A DNA stretch of 64,000 nt from positions 307,372 to 371,371 of the forward strand of contig NZ_KI632511.1 in NCBI RefSeq assembly GCF_000504285.1, written 5' to 3'. The notes beneath the pieces are model-generated. The model was not told where the DNA came from, ran no database searches, and saw only the letters and a program-made list of their open reading frames with translations. This stretch comes from Actinospica robiniae DSM 44927 (lineage in GTDB: Bacteria > Actinomycetota > Actinomycetes > Streptomycetales > Catenulisporaceae). The position numbers and the translations under genes are program-made. Positions 61,414-64,000 of this stretch are shown piece after piece; the stretch's first letter is position 1, and each line of letters starts with the position of its first letter.

Positions 61414-62592
61414 ATGGTCGCGTACGGGTTTCTGAGCACGTTCCCGCCCACCCGCTGTGCCGTGGCCACCCACAGCCTCGCCCTGGCCCAGCATCTGCAC
61501 GATCCGGCGAGCGGGGAACGCTGCGGCATCGTGCACGTCGTGGAGCGGCCGCGCCCGGTGCCGAGGCAGGACCCGACGGTCTTCCTGGTCCACGGGCGCC
61601 CCGCGAGCGCGATCAGGACGATCGAGGCGCTCAACCGGTACGACGTGGCGATCGTGCAGCACGACTTCGCGATCTACGGCGGCCCGGACGGCGAAGAGGT
61701 GCTGGGCGTGATCGAAGCCCTCGACGTGCCGGTGATCGCGGTCCTGCACGCGGTACCCGCCATCGAAAGCGGGCACCGACATCAGGTCCTCCAGCGCGTC
61801 GTCGATGCCGCTGCGGCCCTCGTCGTGCTCTGCGCGGCGGACGCCGAGACCTTGCGCGAGCACTACCGCGTCGACGGGGACCGCGTCAGTGTGATCCCAC
61901 GCGGCGCCACCGCCGCCACGCCCACCCACCCCTCGCGCCGCGTCGTCGAGCCGGCCGCGCCCACGATCCTGACGTGGGGTCTGATCGGCCCGGGCAAGGG
62001 AATCGAGCACGCGATCGCCGCGCTCGGCCTTCTGCGCGATCTGGATCCGGCACCCCGCTACCTGATCTGCGGTCAGCCCGACCCCCGCCTCGAGGCCGGC
62101 CAGGCGGACGCGTACCACGACCTGCTGTTGCGTACCGCGGACGAACATGGCGTCGCGGACCTCGTCGCCTTCGATCCGGCCTACCGGGCGCCGGGGCCGC
62201 TCGCCTCGCTCATCAGGCGGGCAGACGTGGTCCTGTTGCCCTATGAGGAGCGGGAGAGGACGAGCTCGGCCGTGCTCACCGAGGCCGTCGCCGCACGGCG
62301 TCCCGTCGTCGCCACTGATTTCCCGCAGGCGCGCGAGCTCCTCGGAAACGGTGTCGGCCTCGTCGTTCCGCAGCGCGACCCCGACGCCCTGGCTCTGGCG
62401 CTGCGCAGGGTGCTGACCGAACCCGGCCTCGCGAAAGTCCTGCAGACCAGGTGCGGGCAGATCGCCGAACAACTCGCCTGGCCCGGCGTCGCCGCCTCCT
62501 TCGGCGGCCTCGCGCGAGCCGTCCTCGCCGGCGACCGGACGCGGCGTATGGCAGGGGTGCGTGCATCCGCGGCCCCGGGTCGTGTGGAATAG
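61414..62592 (+). CDS. GT4-type glycosyltransferase
   Basis: 392 residues from ATG 61414, chosen because GTGAGGCGG lies at a good distance and the family N-terminus (MVAYGFLSTFPPTRCAVATH) starts there; the frame is open to GTG 61165. Donor-binding blocks: ILTWGLIGPGKGIEHAIAAL, VLLPYEERERTSSAVLTEAV and GNGVGLVVPQRDPDALALAL. GT4 enzymes use nucleotide-sugar donors with a retaining mechanism. Acceptor unknown. Confidence 0.85.
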   Translation: MVAYGFLSTFPPTRCAVATHSLALAQHLHDPASGERCGIVHVVERPRPVPRQDPTVFLVHGRPASAIRTIEALNRYDVAIVQHDFAIYGGPDGEEVLGVIEALDVPVIAVLHAVPAIESGHRHQVLQRVVDAAAALVVLCAADAETLREHYRVDGDRVSVIPRGATAATPTHPSRRVVEPAAPTILTWGLIGPGKGIEHAIAALGLLRDLDPAPRYLICGQPDPRLEAGQADAYHDLLLRTADEHGVADLVAFDPAYRAPGPLASLIRRADVVLLPYEERERTSSAVLTEAVAARRPVVATDFPQARELLGNGVGLVVPQRDPDALALALRRVLTEPGLAKVLQTRCGQIAEQLAWPGVAASFGGLARAVLAGDRTRRMAGVRASAAPGRVE

Positions 62593-62596
62593 ACCC

Positions 62597-62920
62597 ATGA
62601 CGATCGATCTGACTCTGCCCGATCCGCTGGTCGCGCTTCTCCACAAGGCGTACGGCGAGGGCAGCCGCATCCCGGGCAGCGAGCCGCTCCGGCTGGAGTT
62701 GGCCAGGGCGGCGCGCCGCCGCTGGAACTCGTTCAGGCACCGGCACCCCGACCCGGCGCCCGACACGCTCTCCGCCCGCGTCGAAGACCTCGCGCGCGGC
62801 CTGCTCGCACGGTGCGCCCGGCACACCGGAGCCATACCGGGCATCGAGATCAGCGAGTGCCGCGAACTGGCCAGGCGGATCGCGGGCGTGCTCGGCGAGC
62901 TTCCGCAGAGCGCCGGGTGA
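62597..62920 (+). CDS. Hypothetical protein, 107 aa
   Basis: MTIDLTLPDPLVALLHKAYG then SARVEDLARGLLARCARHTG and CRELARRIAGVLGELPQ: mostly helical, basic in the middle. It starts 4 bases after the glycosyltransferase stop, so is probably in the same operon. No family recognised. Confidence 0.55.
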   Translation: MTIDLTLPDPLVALLHKAYGEGSRIPGSEPLRLELARAARRRWNSFRHRHPDPAPDTLSARVEDLARGLLARCARHTGAIPGIEISECRELARRIAGVLGELPQSAG

Positions 62921-63018
62921 GGCCAGGTTGACAATTGCTTGAAACGCACACGTGTTCAGCGGAGTTCCGGACGGGGCGCCGCGGAGCCGGATCCTCAACG
63001 AGACGTCAGGATGGTCAT

Positions 63019-63228
63019 ATGGAATCCACGAGCTTCATCATCGCGACCGACCAAGGGGGGTTCTGGGGCCGCTCCTTCGGGGCCGACGGAGTGACCTTCG
63101 TCAGGTCGAACGCCTACAAGTACGACTCCGTCGAGCTTGCGGCCGCCCACATCGCGCAACTCACAGCGTCCGGCGACACCCGGGCTTATCACGTCGAGGC
63201 CCTGCCCCCGGGACGCCGACGCTACTGA
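63019..63228 (+). CDS. Hypothetical protein, 69 aa
   Basis: MESTSFIIATDQGGFWGRSF then GVTFVRSNAYKYDSVELAAA. Small, possibly beta-alpha fold. CAGGATGG is a plausible ribosome binding site. No family recognised. Confidence 0.5.
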   Translation: MESTSFIIATDQGGFWGRSFGADGVTFVRSNAYKYDSVELAAAHIAQLTASGDTRAYHVEALPPGRRRY

Positions 63229-63302
63229 CCGAGCGTCCCGCGAGCACTCCGGACAGGCAAGATCGGGCGCGGTAGGGATCAGGCCCCTAAGATTCAGTTC
63301 CC

Positions 63303-63872
63303 ATGAGCCGTGACACGTCACAAGAGAAGACCGGTCGCATCGCGACCACCCTTTCCTCCGGCAGCCTCGGCACCCGGCGACTCGACCTGCTGCCGTTGCG
63401 GGTCGGGCACGCCGAGGAGATGGCCGCCGTGCTCGCCGACCCTGCGTTGCACGCCTTCATCGGCGGCGCTCCCGACACTCCGGCAGCCCTGCGCTCACGC
63501 TACGAGCGTTTGGCCGCGGGTGCGCCCGATCCGGCCGTGTCCTGGCTCAACTGGGTGATCCGCCTCCGCGACGAAGACTGTCTGACCGGCACGGTCCAAG
63601 CGACGGTAAGTCCTTCCGGCGACGGCCTGGCCGCAGAGATCGCCTGGGTGGTGGGTTCCCCGTGGCAGGGCCGGGGCATCGCCACCGAAGCAGCCCACGC
63701 CCTCGTCGATTGGCTCGTTCAGCAGCAGGTGGGCACCATCAGCGCCCACATCCACCCCGAACATCGGGCATCAGCCGCCGTCGCCACGGCGATCGGCCTC
63801 ACCGCGACCGGCGAATCGCACGACGGCGAGATCCTTTGGCGACGCGGAGAATCGAGAAATGCAGCAGCCTGA
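63303..63872 (+). CDS. GNAT-family acetyltransferase
   Basis: 189 residues. LGTRRLDLLPLRVGHAEEMA at the start, then AEIAWVVGSPWQGRGIATEA, which holds the acetyl-CoA-binding Q/RxxGxG/A motif (QGRGIA), and ISAHIHPEHRASAAVATAIG. RimJ/RimL-like. The 3' end overlaps the next gene by 14 bases. Confidence 0.9.
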   Translation: MSRDTSQEKTGRIATTLSSGSLGTRRLDLLPLRVGHAEEMAAVLADPALHAFIGGAPDTPAALRSRYERLAAGAPDPAVSWLNWVIRLRDEDCLTGTVQATVSPSGDGLAAEIAWVVGSPWQGRGIATEAAHALVDWLVQQQVGTISAHIHPEHRASAAVATAIGLTATGESHDGEILWRRGESRNAAA

Positions 63873-64000
63873 GTTCACGGCCGAGGCGCACGTCGACGAG
63901 TTCGCGGCGCTTTTTCCGGACGCTCCGAGCAAGGCAGCGGTCGCGCTTGCGGCCATGGATGGGCCTGGCATCACGACAGCGATGCGCGGGCAGTGCCCGG
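63859..64000 (+). CDS. Protein cut by the right edge
   Basis: ATG at 63859 opens a frame that runs off the window: MQQPEFTAEAHVDEFAALFP then DAPSKAAVALAAMDGPGITT. It overlaps the GNAT stop, suggesting coupling. Too little is visible to assign a family. Confidence 0.5.
   Translation, partial: MQQPEFTAEAHVDEFAALFPDAPSKAAVALAAMDGPGITTAMRGQCP

Overview
The window is high-GC DNA from a Gram-positive actinobacterium. Supporting genes include an RbpA-type RNA polymerase-binding protein, an MbtH protein, a SARP-type activator, two F420/deazaflavin (DUF385) family proteins, a mycothiol-type maleylpyruvate isomerase fold protein, a CGNR zinc-finger regulator and an ECF41/SigJ-type sigma factor. Large secreted polysaccharide hydrolases point to a soil or plant-litter saprophyte, perhaps Streptomycetales or Catenulisporales. 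That placement is inference.

Region 1 (about 360-20715) is a nonribosomal peptide gene cluster. A SARP regulator (-) faces a free-standing condensation-domain protein (+). After an inserted HNH element, a tightly coupled operon follows: acyl/aminoacyl-AMP ligase, C-A-T synthetase, a possible 26-codon ORF, a free carrier protein, a second C-A-T synthetase, a third C-A-T-TE synthetase fused to an MFS exporter, and MbtH. Every junction from the ligase to MbtH is a 4-nt ATGA/GTGA overlap. The thioesterase has Cys where most have Ser. A second free-standing condensation protein lies at 25319, beyond a GH48 cellulase. The operon could make and export a short (about three-residue) peptide, perhaps acylated.

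Region 2 (20.8-33.4 kb) holds a GH48 cellulase and many small genes: two DUF385 proteins, NTF2-like, Ohr, an ArsI/CadI dioxygenase with a frameshifted ArsR, SRPBCC plus ArsR, and MarR. A second, gene-less copy of the HNH element lies at 30.1-31.5 kb.

Region 3 (33.4-54.8 kb) starts with a two-gene secreted hydrolase operon (a TIM-barrel protein with two CBM32-like modules, then a GH54 arabinofuranosidase with two CBM13 modules). It continues with a methyltransferase, a ferredoxin reductase-FolE-RibD-like operon, a DipZ-like thiol-redox protein, LysE and metallophosphoesterase, CGNR, a secreted DUF1906 protein, a secreted beta-propeller, a HAD dehalogenase, a sigma factor operon and a MerR gene interrupted by an amber codon.

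Region 4 (54.9-64 kb) holds small and hypothetical genes, several decayed, then rbpA, a glycosyltransferase and a GNAT acetyltransferase.

The most unusual structure is a pair of related elements (3675-6262 and about 30110-31486). Each has long inverted-repeat arms, and each arm contains a nested double stem. One carries a DUF222/HNH endonuclease gene; the other has lost it but keeps short GGATCC-centred palindromes. No tRNA, rRNA or CRISPR array was seen.
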